DNA of 54,270 nt from CAZSHX01 sp964606895. GTDB taxonomy: Bacteria > Bacteroidota > Ignavibacteria > Kapaibacteriales > UBA2268. Under the pieces are notes generated by a model. It searched no databases. It was not told the origin of the DNA and worked only from the letters and a program-made list of their open reading frames with translations. A program made the position numbers and the translations under genes. The stretch covers positions 1-54,270 of the forward strand of contig CAZSHX010000028.1 in assembly GCA_964606895.1 (NCBI GenBank). Direction: 5' to 3'. Below, one piece after another: positions 33,857-41,954 of this stretch (position 1 is its first letter; each line of letters starts with the position of its first letter).

Positions 33857-36778
33857 CTATATTTTAATAAACTTCTCAACTTTATCTCCTACCCTCACAA
33901 AATACACCCCACTCGGCAAACCCGAAACGTCAATTCTTAATTGTGAATTGGGAATTGAAAATTGTGAATTATTCAAGACTTCCGAAGAATTCACAACCAT
34001 TTCCCCAAAGACATTGAAGATGCGGATGTCTGTGTTGGTCGAGGCATGCCTCGACCCTACGGAGATTTCGATGAAATCGGTTACAGGATTTGGCGAAAGT
34101 GTAATTTCGGGTTTTATTAATTTCATTACTAATCGCAAATCCTGACTGCAAGCACCCCTGACCGCCAAACTGCCATCGTGTTTTGTTGTTTTCAAGATTG
34201 TATCGCCAACCGACAAATCTGAAATTCTTAACGGTATCCTATCAGTACCGGCTAAAAGCAAAGTTCCTGTCAAGATTTCTACAACTCTTTCCTGCTTGTC
34301 AATCAGGGGAATATTCCCATTGAATTTGATTACCCTGTCTCCGTTTACAACAGTACTTGTTTGATTTCCCGAATTATCAGGATAAAAATACTCTGCATTA
34401 TAGCTAATCTCGGCAGAATACGTTTTATTATTAATTGACTTATTGCTTGAAGTACTAACATATAATGGAATTTGGAAACCGCTTGTACCTATGATGCCGG
34501 TTGTATCGGGCAGTCTGAAAATAATTTCGGAAGCTTCCTCCTGAATTTGACCAGTCCCGGTTAGTGCGAGACCTGTTGTGGTACTGCAGGGATAATCAAT
34601 GATAATGATAATTGAGTCTGAATACAATTCATTCTTCAAAGGAGCAAAAACTGGGGATATTTCGATTTTTTGACCGGTTGCAAGAATTGTAGGTGCCGTA
34701 GGATTTGAAGTAACCGAAAAAATTGAACCCGAGAGTCCCTTTATATAAATATTGGAAATACTGACATCAAAATTGCTCAGATTTGTAATTGTAAATGTCT
34801 GCGATGAAGTACTTCCGGCTTTTACAATACCAAAATTAATATCCTTCATTTCACTGAAGACAGGAGTGCCATAAATGACATTAATTGAATCCGACCAAAT
34901 ACATCCGTTCGAATCGGCAACTACCACGGAGTACACTCCCGGCTGTTTAACAGAAATTGATTTCGACGTTTCGCCTGTGTTCCATTTGTAAGAAACAAAA
35001 TCCTGAAGGACAAATAAATTGCCGGTTTTGTCAGGGCATAAAAGTGAATCTCCTGAAATTGTCAGGGGTGGTTTCGGATTTTCCGAAATGGTAATTTCTG
35101 CAGTATCAGAGCAAAAATTATCATAAGTCAGTATCACAGAATATTTTCCCGGCTTGGTAACTGAAATTCTGTCAGTTGTGTCTCCCGTTGACCAAAGATA
35201 AGAAAAGCCGGTAATATTCGGCAAAGCAATCAGGGTTGCGTTCTGACCGTTGCAAAGCTTGGAAATTTGTTTGATATCTGCAATAAAGTCAAGCCACAAT
35301 ACCTGAACCGAAGCACTATCTGAAAAACCGTAATTATCTGTTATCACAACTTTATAAATGCCGGCAGATTTTACAGTAATTTTTGAAGTGGTTTCTCCTG
35401 TTGACCATAAGAACGAATATATTGAACTGTCAGGTGTGGCACTAAGTTCTACGCTGTCGCCCCTGCAAATTGCCGAAAGACCTGATAAAGTAACATTAGC
35501 CTTGAAATTCGGCGAACGTCCCCAGTTTTCACGACGATAGATATACTCCATAGAAGTTCCGGCATAGCCGACGGAATCATTTAAAAAACAAATATTGGTG
35601 AAAAGTGGAGTGTAACGAAAACCATCAATTGATTTGTAATTATTGAATTTTTCTTCGTCGAAAATAAAGGGCTTGTTCCATGTTTCACCTCCGTTTGTCG
35701 TTTTGAAAATTCCGCTTCCACAAACGTAACCAAGATTTTTATTTATGAAAAATACCGAAGCAAACCTTTTTGTATTGTCGAATTTCCATTGATATAAATT
35801 CCAATTGTCGCCGCCGTCGGTTGAATAAAACAACCTCGAATCGCCATTTGCCAGCCAGATTTTATTATTATCGGCAAGAGAAAATTCACCGAGGAAAAGC
35901 TGACTGTACCAGGGCATGTGAGTGTAGTGATCTTCTGTATCGTTTATATGCAATGAGTCTTTAACAATTATTTTATCAATTAAATCGAATTGATTGAGCC
36001 AAGTCTTACCGCCGTCATTAGTCTTCATTATTTTTTTTGAGGAACTTGCCCATCCTGTATCCTGATTTATGAAATAAGCACAGAGAAGATAATTCCCGAG
36101 GGAAACAGTATCTACTTTTTCTGCAAAGCGGTAATAGTTCCATTTTTTGTATATATCTGCTTTGAATGCAGGGTCAACAACAATGGTTTCCCATGACTTT
36201 CCTGAATTAAGGGATTTGTAAAGATTTTTACCAATCGCAAAAATAAATTTTGAGTCAACACACTTGATTTGGGTTAATCCTTCATTTATTAATTGAAGAT
36301 TGATTTTCCATGTTAAACCGCCGTCGAACGACTCATAAACGGTTGCAGTCTCAGTATTCGGATTATTGTATGTCATGAAGCCATGGAGTGTATCCATAAA
36401 ACTTATGGAAGTAATAAACTTGGCTGAATCAATATGCGGAATATATTTGCTCAGGGAAACCCAGCTCTGCCCGTAGTTTGAGCTTCGCAGGACTGAATTG
36501 TTATTTAAACCCCCTAAATATCTGAAGAGTCGGTCCCAAAACAAATCAATGGGAGCCCCATTATAGCCCGTATCTGTAACCAAAGCCCATGAGTAGTTTT
36601 GACTAATACAGATTTTGCTCACGTTTCGGGATTGATTACTCTGCAGGTTGAGGTTAACATGGTCCCACCAGTCAGGTTTGGCGGAGGCAACAGAAAATGA
36701 AGATATCAGAATAACTGAAAAAATAAAAGAAATTCTAAATCCGCGAGAGGCAAGAATTTTCGTACTATGCTTTTTCAT
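33857..36778 (-). CDS. Large secreted propeller/Ig-like surface protein with T9SS sorting domain
   Basis: A 973-residue protein with an N-terminal signal segment (about 15-33). The first ~430 residues carry YCF48/BNR-like Asp boxes ('SFDGGLTW', 'SLNSGKSW', 'TNDGGKTW', 'STDGGDNW', 'TTNGGETW'). Next are three PKD/SprB-like repeats with 'LWSTGETT...GIYKVVITD' (about 440-660), an ASPM/SPD-2/Hydin-like domain ('INFGIVKAGSTSSQTFTI', about 665-765), a cohesin-like beta region (about 770-890), and a sorting domain with inserts at both sites. The next gene starts 10 bases after its stop, so both secreted proteins are made from one message. Likely a surface adhesin. Confidence 0.8.
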   Translation of the reverse strand: MKKHSTKILASRGFRISFIFSVILISSFSVASAKPDWWDHVNLNLQSNQSRNVSKICISQNYSWALVTDTGYNGAPIDLFWDRLFRYLGGLNNNSVLRSSNYGQSWVSLSKYIPHIDSAKFITSISFMDTLHGFMTYNNPNTETATVYESFDGGLTWKINLQLINEGLTQIKCVDSKFIFAIGKNLYKSLNSGKSWETIVVDPAFKADIYKKWNYYRFAEKVDTVSLGNYLLCAYFINQDTGWASSSKKIMKTNDGGKTWLNQFDLIDKIIVKDSLHINDTEDHYTHMPWYSQLFLGEFSLADNNKIWLANGDSRLFYSTDGGDNWNLYQWKFDNTKRFASVFFINKNLGYVCGSGIFKTTNGGETWNKPFIFDEEKFNNYKSIDGFRYTPLFTNICFLNDSVGYAGTSMEYIYRRENWGRSPNFKANVTLSGLSAICRGDSVELSATPDSSIYSFLWSTGETTSKITVKSAGIYKVVITDNYGFSDSASVQVLWLDFIADIKQISKLCNGQNATLIALPNITGFSYLWSTGDTTDRISVTKPGKYSVILTYDNFCSDTAEITISENPKPPLTISGDSLLCPDKTGNLFVLQDFVSYKWNTGETSKSISVKQPGVYSVVVADSNGCIWSDSINVIYGTPVFSEMKDINFGIVKAGSTSSQTFTITNLSNFDVSISNIYIKGLSGSIFSVTSNPTAPTILATGQKIEISPVFAPLKNELYSDSIIIIIDYPCSTTTGLALTGTGQIQEEASEIIFRLPDTTGIIGTSGFQIPLYVSTSSNKSINNKTYSAEISYNAEYFYPDNSGNQTSTVVNGDRVIKFNGNIPLIDKQERVVEILTGTLLLAGTDRIPLRISDLSVGDTILKTTKHDGSLAVRGACSQDLRLVMKLIKPEITLSPNPVTDFIEISVGSRHASTNTDIRIFNVFGEMVVNSSEVLNNSQFSIPNSQLRIDVSGLPSGVYFVRVGDKVEKFIKI
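33869..33935 (-). repeat. 67-bp 3' cassette of T9SS genes, copy 2
   Basis: 66 of 67 bases match 32677-32743. Codes for about IDVSGLPSGVYFVRVGDKVE plus the start of the final KFIKI. Confidence 0.85.
33936..33974 (-). repeat. In-frame AATTC-rich repeat insert, cassette site 2
   Basis: Reads on the minus strand as AATAATTCACAATTTTCAAT then a CCCAATTCACAATTAAG piece, nearly the same as 13037-13079 in the propeller gene, with the two short middle units exchanged. It codes for about NNSQFSIPNSQL. Confidence 0.75.
34037..34056 (-). repeat. In-frame perfect 20-bp palindrome, cassette site 1
   Basis: GGTCGAGGCATGCCTCGACC is its own reverse complement. It differs from the palindrome at 31774-31793 by two compensating changes, one in each arm (A-to-G and T-to-C), so pairing is kept. 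It codes for part of GSRHASTNT. Confidence 0.8.
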
Positions 36779-36922
36779 TATAATCTCCTGAAAAAAAAGA
36801 TTTTATAAGTAAAGAACTTTTAGCTGTATAATTTATAAATAATTTCGGATACAGCAAAGCATTATCTTAAGTTTCAGGAAAATAAAGTTAGTTGCGGCTA
36901 AAATGAGATGAAACATATGTGA

Positions 36923-36956
36923 ACAAAAAAAGCCTGCCCTAATTCCAAGGCAGGCT
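36923..36956 (-). terminator. Terminator of the lytic transglycosylase gene
   Basis: On the minus strand AGCCTGCC / GGCAGGCT with a 10-base loop is followed by TTTTTTTG. It lies 26 bases past the stop codon. Confidence 0.85.
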
Positions 36957-36981
36957 GTTTTTTGCAAATATTTTAAATCGC

Positions 36982-39384
36982 TTACTGAATTTTAATCTTT
37001 TGTCCTTTTTGAAGGGACTTGTCAGTCAGGTTTTTGTTGCTCTTTTTAAGTGCTTTAACCGAAACACCGAATTTGTCGGCTATTTCTCTCAAATTATCAC
37101 CTTTTTTAACGACATAAATCTTAGGCAGTTTGTTCACTTTTTTCGACGATGAAGATGAACTTCCTTTTGAAACTTCTTCCTGATAAACCTTCAGTTTTGT
37201 TCCATAAAGCACTTTACTGCCCGAAACTGCTTTCGGATTCCACTTTTTAATCTGAGCTTCTGTAACGCCGTATCGAGCGGCAATCATGCTCAGATTTTCA
37301 CCTTTTTTAACTTTATGGTTTACTTTTTTCTGAGAGACAGGCTCGGAATATTTCTTTTCCTGTTTTACAGCGTAAGTTGCTTTTTCGATTTTTTTAGCGG
37401 CAAGAGTTTTACCGGTCTGAATTTTAAGACTTTGACCTGAATAAATATTTTTTTCAATTTTATTCAGAGATTTAATTGATTCTATTGAAACATTGTAATC
37501 ATCGGCAATTTGGGCAAGGGTTTCGCCGGAACGTACTTTGTGACGTACTATTGTCGGAGATGAAGTATTAACAGCAACCGACTGAGCTTTCACTTCGGAA
37601 GGAATACTTGCGGCGATTTTTAATGTTTTGCCGACTTCCACATTACTTGAGTCATAAGGAATATTATTCAGATTTCTCAAGTCTGACGGTCTGATTCCAT
37701 ATCTCTGAGCAATCAAATCAACTGTTTCACCTTCAGAAACAGTGTGCATTATATATTCTTTCTTTTGGGTTACAGATGTAACGGGTGGCGGTTCTTCTTC
37801 ATTGTCATCACCTGCAATAGCTTCGGATGCTTTTTTCTCCTGTTTTTCCTTCAATGCCAGATAATCCGCCTGGTCAATAGGAATTTTTACTACAGTACCT
37901 TTGCGAAGTTTAATTTTCGCACTTGTCATGTCATTTGCAGAAAGAATTAATTTTTCGGAAATGCCATAAACTTCAGAAATTGATTGAACCGATTCCCCTT
38001 TTTGAACTGTATGAGAAACCCAGGGTTGTTTTTCTTCGGGAGTTAGTGTGGCATAAGTTGCTATAAAGCTTTGTTTAACTCCGACAGGGATTTTCAGTTT
38101 GTATTCCTGAGCATCAGGAGGTGTGCAGGAGCAGATTAATTCGGGATTAAGAGCCTGAAGTTCCTCAAGGGAAATATTAGCACATTTTGCCAAAGCCTTC
38201 AAGCTGACGGGTTCTTTAATTCCATAAGTTTCGTACTTATATTCATCCATAAACTGCATATCGCTTTTCTTGAAACCATATTTTTCGGGGTCAAGAGAAA
38301 TTTGAGCGGCGGCAATATACTGAGGAACATAATTTCTGGTTTCCTTTGGTAAAAAAGGTCTCAACTGCCAAAAATCAGGTTTATCGAGATTACTCTTTCT
38401 GATTGCTCTTTTAACACCGCCTGCACCGCAGTTATATGCGGCAAGGGCAAGGTGCCAGTCGCCAAGGTCATTGTATAAATCTTTAAGATGCTTGATAGCC
38501 GCTTTTGTTGATTTTTCTGGGTCTCTTCGTTCATCAAGCCAAACCGAGGAGTTTGCATTTAAACCATATTGTTCGCCTGTTGAACGAATGAACTGCCACA
38601 TACCCACTGCTTTGGCTTTTGAAACAGCTAATGGATTCAATCCGCTTTCAATCATGGCAAGATACATAATTTCCTCAGGAACTCCTTCTTCTTTTACTAC
38701 CTGCTTAATCATAGGGAACCATTTTGAGGAACGCTCATACCATTTTTGATATACTTTGCGGGGTTTGCCTGTTGTTAGGAAGGTGATATTTTTCTGAACT
38801 AAATCATTTGTTACCAATGGAATCTGGAAAGTCTGTTCCATGACTTTTTCTACAATGGGAGTAGTAGAAATGGTATCCTGAACAATAGTCAAGGGCTGGA
38901 TTAAAGGAGCTTTAACATTTTTGGATGATTCAACTTCCTGAAGAAGTTTATCGCGAATAATGAAAAGAGAAGAATTTTCATTTAAGTTATCTATGCTTTG
39001 AATAAAGCTTTCGTAATCTTCAATAATGGATTGAGCCAAATCGGTAAAATCGTCGTTTTGTTCAATTCCGGGATAATTGACAAGCTTATTGAGAATATTT
39101 ATGGCTTCTTCAAAATTTTTGGCGGCGTTGGTTGTGTCGCTTTTTTCGATGAAAATCAAAGCCTGCAGATATTTTTGTCTGGATTCTTCAAGATTTTTCA
39201 AAACAACTTTATCTTTAGTCTTGGACGGCAGAGGAACTTCGTCAAGTTCTGAATATTCGTCCGGAAAGACGGATAGTTCCTTGCTCTGTTTCGGTGCAAC
39301 TTTTTTGTTCTTTGCAAAAGAGTAATCGGTAAAACCGTTGAAACACAGTACTGCGGCTATTAACAAATAAAATATTTTCTTCAT
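36982..39384 (-). CDS. MltD-type lytic transglycosylase with five LysM domains
   Basis: About 800 residues. The ATG at 39384 starts a signal peptide (ending about 'SFA'). The soluble lytic transglycosylase domain (about 220-340) has the catalytic Glu in MIESGLNP (E246), then VGMWQF and 'ALAAYNCGAGGVKRAI'. Five LysM repeats follow between about 440 and 800 ('HTVQKGESVQSIS', 'HTVSEGETVDLIA', 'HKVRSGETLAQIA', 'HKVKKGENLSMIA', 'YVVKKGDNLREIA'). The enzyme cuts the glycan chain of peptidoglycan in the periplasm with LysM binding of the wall. The usual MltD has two or three LysM units, so this one is long. It has its own terminator. Confidence 0.92.
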   Translation of the reverse strand: MKKIFYLLIAAVLCFNGFTDYSFAKNKKVAPKQSKELSVFPDEYSELDEVPLPSKTKDKVVLKNLEESRQKYLQALIFIEKSDTTNAAKNFEEAINILNKLVNYPGIEQNDDFTDLAQSIIEDYESFIQSIDNLNENSSLFIIRDKLLQEVESSKNVKAPLIQPLTIVQDTISTTPIVEKVMEQTFQIPLVTNDLVQKNITFLTTGKPRKVYQKWYERSSKWFPMIKQVVKEEGVPEEIMYLAMIESGLNPLAVSKAKAVGMWQFIRSTGEQYGLNANSSVWLDERRDPEKSTKAAIKHLKDLYNDLGDWHLALAAYNCGAGGVKRAIRKSNLDKPDFWQLRPFLPKETRNYVPQYIAAAQISLDPEKYGFKKSDMQFMDEYKYETYGIKEPVSLKALAKCANISLEELQALNPELICSCTPPDAQEYKLKIPVGVKQSFIATYATLTPEEKQPWVSHTVQKGESVQSISEVYGISEKLILSANDMTSAKIKLRKGTVVKIPIDQADYLALKEKQEKKASEAIAGDDNEEEPPPVTSVTQKKEYIMHTVSEGETVDLIAQRYGIRPSDLRNLNNIPYDSSNVEVGKTLKIAASIPSEVKAQSVAVNTSSPTIVRHKVRSGETLAQIADDYNVSIESIKSLNKIEKNIYSGQSLKIQTGKTLAAKKIEKATYAVKQEKKYSEPVSQKKVNHKVKKGENLSMIAARYGVTEAQIKKWNPKAVSGSKVLYGTKLKVYQEEVSKGSSSSSSKKVNKLPKIYVVKKGDNLREIADKFGVSVKALKKSNKNLTDKSLQKGQKIKIQ

Positions 39385-39597
39385 GTTCGCTCTCAAAGTA
39401 ATGAAAAATATCTTCTCAAAAAAAATGACATTCTTAGAAGAAACAATATAAGTCATATATTTTAATAAGACAAGAAAAATTTTATTAATATTTTTTCATA
39501 AATAGCCGATGTTAGTACCTATCTTATATCAATTTAAAAGAATTAATAAAAATTAATTGTTTCATTGCGAAGGAATTTTTAATCTCTTCGGGTACTT

Positions 39598-39636
39598 AAA
39601 AAAAAACTTCCCGAATGCCGAGGCTTCCGGGAAGTT
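39598..39636 (-). terminator. Terminator of groESL
   Basis: On the minus strand AACTTCCCG / CGGGAAGTT with a 14-base loop is followed by a run of at least seven T. It begins about 30 bases after the groEL stop. Confidence 0.9.
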
Positions 39637-39665
39637 TGATATTTCGAAAGATTAAAATGTATCTG

Positions 39666-41306
39666 TTAATACATTCCGTCCATACCGCCCATGCCACCGG
39701 GAGGCATTGAAGGCATACCTGAATCTTTGTGTGGTTTGTCAACAATTGCACATTCAGTTGTAAGAAGTAATCCTGTAACTGAAGCGGCATTGAGTAAAGC
39801 AACGCGTGTAACTTTAGTGGGGTCAATAACACCGGCAACAAGTAAATCTTCGTATACTTCTGTTGCGGCATTGAATCCGTAAGCACCGGTTCCTTCTTTG
39901 ATTTTGTTAACAACTACAGAAGCTTCGAGACCTGCGTTAGTAACAATTTGTCTGATAGGTTCTTCGACTGCACGACGGATAATTTCAACTCCAACTCTTT
40001 GGTCGGAATTTTCAACTACTACTGCATCCAAAACTCTAACAGCTCTTAAATAAGCAACTCCGCCACCTGGGACGATACCTTCTTCGACTGCGGCTCTTGT
40101 TGCGTGGAGAGCATCTTCAACTCTTGCTTTCTTTTCTTTCATTTCAACTTCGGTTGAAGCACCAATTTTAAGAACAGCAACACCCCCGCTTAATTTGGCA
40201 AGGCGTTCCTGAAGTTTTTCTCTGTCATATTCGCTTGTGGTTTTTTCAACCTGAGATTTAATTTCGTTGATTCTCTTTTTGATGTCTTCAGATTTGCCGG
40301 CACCTTCAACGATTGTTGTATTGTCTTTGTCAATAGCGATTTTTTTGGCAGTACCAAGGTAAGCTAATGTAGCATTGTCAAGTTTAAAGCCTTTTTCTTC
40401 ACTGATAACAACCGAACCTGTAAGAACAGCGATATCTTCGAGCATAGCTTTTCTTCTGTCGCCGAAACCCGGGGCTTTAACTGCGGCAATACGCAATGTG
40501 CCTCTAAGTTTGTTAACAACTAAAGTAGCAAGTGCTTCGCCTTCAATATCTTCGGAAATGATAAGCAAGGAACGGCCTGCCTGAGAAACTTTTTCCAAAA
40601 TTGGAAGAAGGTCTTTAATTGCTGAGATTTTTTTGTCATGAATCAAGATATAAGGATTCTCGAGAATTGCTTCCATTGTTTCGGCATCTGTGACGAAATA
40701 AGGAGATAAATATCCACGATCAAACTGCATACCTTCGACAACTTCCATTGAAGTGTCGGTACCTTTGGCTTCTTCGACAGTAATAACACCGTCTTTGCCA
40801 ACTTTTTCCATTGCGTCGGCAATCAAATCACCGATGGTTTTATCGTTGTTAGCCGAAATCGAACCAACCTGAGCAATTTCCTTTTTACCTTCAACTTCAC
40901 GGCTGATGGCTTTAAGTTCTGCAGTAATGGCTTCGACAGCTAAATCTATTCCGCGTTTCAAATCCATTGGATTTGCACCGGCTGTAACATTTTTGAGACC
41001 TTCACGGTAAATTGCCTGAGCAAGAACTGTAGCTGTTGTTGTTCCGTCGCCGGCAACATCACTGGTTTTTGAAGCAACTTCGCGAACCATATTGGCACCC
41101 ATGTTTTCAATCGGATCTTCAAGTTCAATTTCTTTAGCAACGGTAACACCGTCTTTTGTAACGGTCGGGGGACCGAATTTTTTATCAATAATAACATTAC
41201 GACCTTTTGGACCTAATGTAACTTTAACGGCATCGGCAAGTTGGTCAACACCATTCTTTAAAATTGAGCGGGCTTCGAAATCATATTTTATTAATTTAGC
41301 TCCCAT
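39666..41306 (-). CDS. groEL: Chaperonin GroEL
   Basis: A 546-residue 60-kDa chaperonin. The N terminus (MGAKLIKYDFEARSILKNGV) and the ATP-binding GDGTTT motif (residues 86-91) are standard, as is 'GGGVAYLRA' near 410, and the chain ends in the flexible Gly-Met tail (PGGMGGMDGMY). It forms the double-ring folding chamber with GroES. It lies 35 bases downstream of groES and is under the CIRCE operator, so HrcA heat-shock control is expected. Length and motifs are normal. Confidence 0.98.
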   Translation of the reverse strand: MGAKLIKYDFEARSILKNGVDQLADAVKVTLGPKGRNVIIDKKFGPPTVTKDGVTVAKEIELEDPIENMGANMVREVASKTSDVAGDGTTTATVLAQAIYREGLKNVTAGANPMDLKRGIDLAVEAITAELKAISREVEGKKEIAQVGSISANNDKTIGDLIADAMEKVGKDGVITVEEAKGTDTSMEVVEGMQFDRGYLSPYFVTDAETMEAILENPYILIHDKKISAIKDLLPILEKVSQAGRSLLIISEDIEGEALATLVVNKLRGTLRIAAVKAPGFGDRRKAMLEDIAVLTGSVVISEEKGFKLDNATLAYLGTAKKIAIDKDNTTIVEGAGKSEDIKKRINEIKSQVEKTTSEYDREKLQERLAKLSGGVAVLKIGASTEVEMKEKKARVEDALHATRAAVEEGIVPGGGVAYLRAVRVLDAVVVENSDQRVGVEIIRRAVEEPIRQIVTNAGLEASVVVNKIKEGTGAYGFNAATEVYEDLLVAGVIDPTKVTRVALLNAASVTGLLLTTECAIVDKPHKDSGMPSMPPGGMGGMDGMY

Positions 41307-41341
41307 AGTTTCCTCCTGTTTGATTTATTTGTTGTTTAAAA

Positions 41342-41629
41342 TTATCCGATAATAGCAAAAATGTCTGCTTCTCTCATCATTAAATATTCGTTACCGTCAA
41401 CTGAAACTTCAGTTCCTGCATATTTGCCGTAAAGCACCTGATCTCCGGCTTTAACCTGCAAAGGTGTAACTTTGCCTTCGTCGTTGATTTTACCTTTTCC
41501 GACTGCGATAATTTCGCCCTGCATAGGTTTTTCTTTTGCTGTGTCGGGTATAATAATTCCGCCTTTTGAAACTTCTTCAGCTTCTGCCGGTTTTACGATA
41601 ACCCTGTCGTGCAATGGTGTTAGATTCAT
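41342..41629 (-). CDS. groES: Co-chaperonin GroES
   Basis: A 95-residue co-chaperonin: 'PLHDRVIVKPAEAEEVSKGG' at the N terminus, the mobile loop and IIIPDTAKEKP just after, and 'GDQVLYGKYAGTEV' near the end. It caps the GroEL ring. The ATG follows AAGGAG, a strong ribosome site. It is first in the groES-groEL unit. Confidence 0.98.
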   Translation of the reverse strand: MNLTPLHDRVIVKPAEAEEVSKGGIIIPDTAKEKPMQGEIIAVGKGKINDEGKVTPLQVKAGDQVLYGKYAGTEVSVDGNEYLMMREADIFAIIG

Positions 41630-41745
41630 AATTCTACTCCTTATAAAATGTTTTTTAAAAATAATTAAAATATTTTTTAACTTTTTACCTTTTCATGTGT
41701 TAATGTTGTAGGACAACTTGCACAATTTGAAAAAGTATTTACAAA

Positions 41746-41772
41746 TTAGCACTCTTCGTCATCGAGTGCTAA
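41746..41772 (-). promoter_or_regulatory. CIRCE operator (HrcA site)
   Basis: TTAGCACTC-N9-GAGTGCTAA is an exact match to the CIRCE consensus. It lies 117 bases upstream of the groES start. HrcA bound here represses groESL until heat or protein stress. The hrcA gene is not in this window. The divergent gene on the plus strand starts 183 bases away on the other side. Confidence 0.97.
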
Positions 41773-41954
41773 CATAATGACGTGAAATAAAAATAATTAT
41801 TGAAAATATTTTTTTAAAATTCAAATATTTTTTTGTTAATTTTTTGCAAATTTTGTGTAAATTAATAGATTATATAATTCTTAAATTGAAAGAATTATTT
41901 TTAAATGTAAAAAATAGAAAAAAATTATTAAAAATAAATACTTGGAGAAGAAAA

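Noticed and set aside
41844..41954. Extended N terminus of the FN3-like gene from 41844
   Set aside because: It would add 37 Lys/Leu-rich residues before a proper signal peptide; the ATG at 41955 has a good ribosome site.
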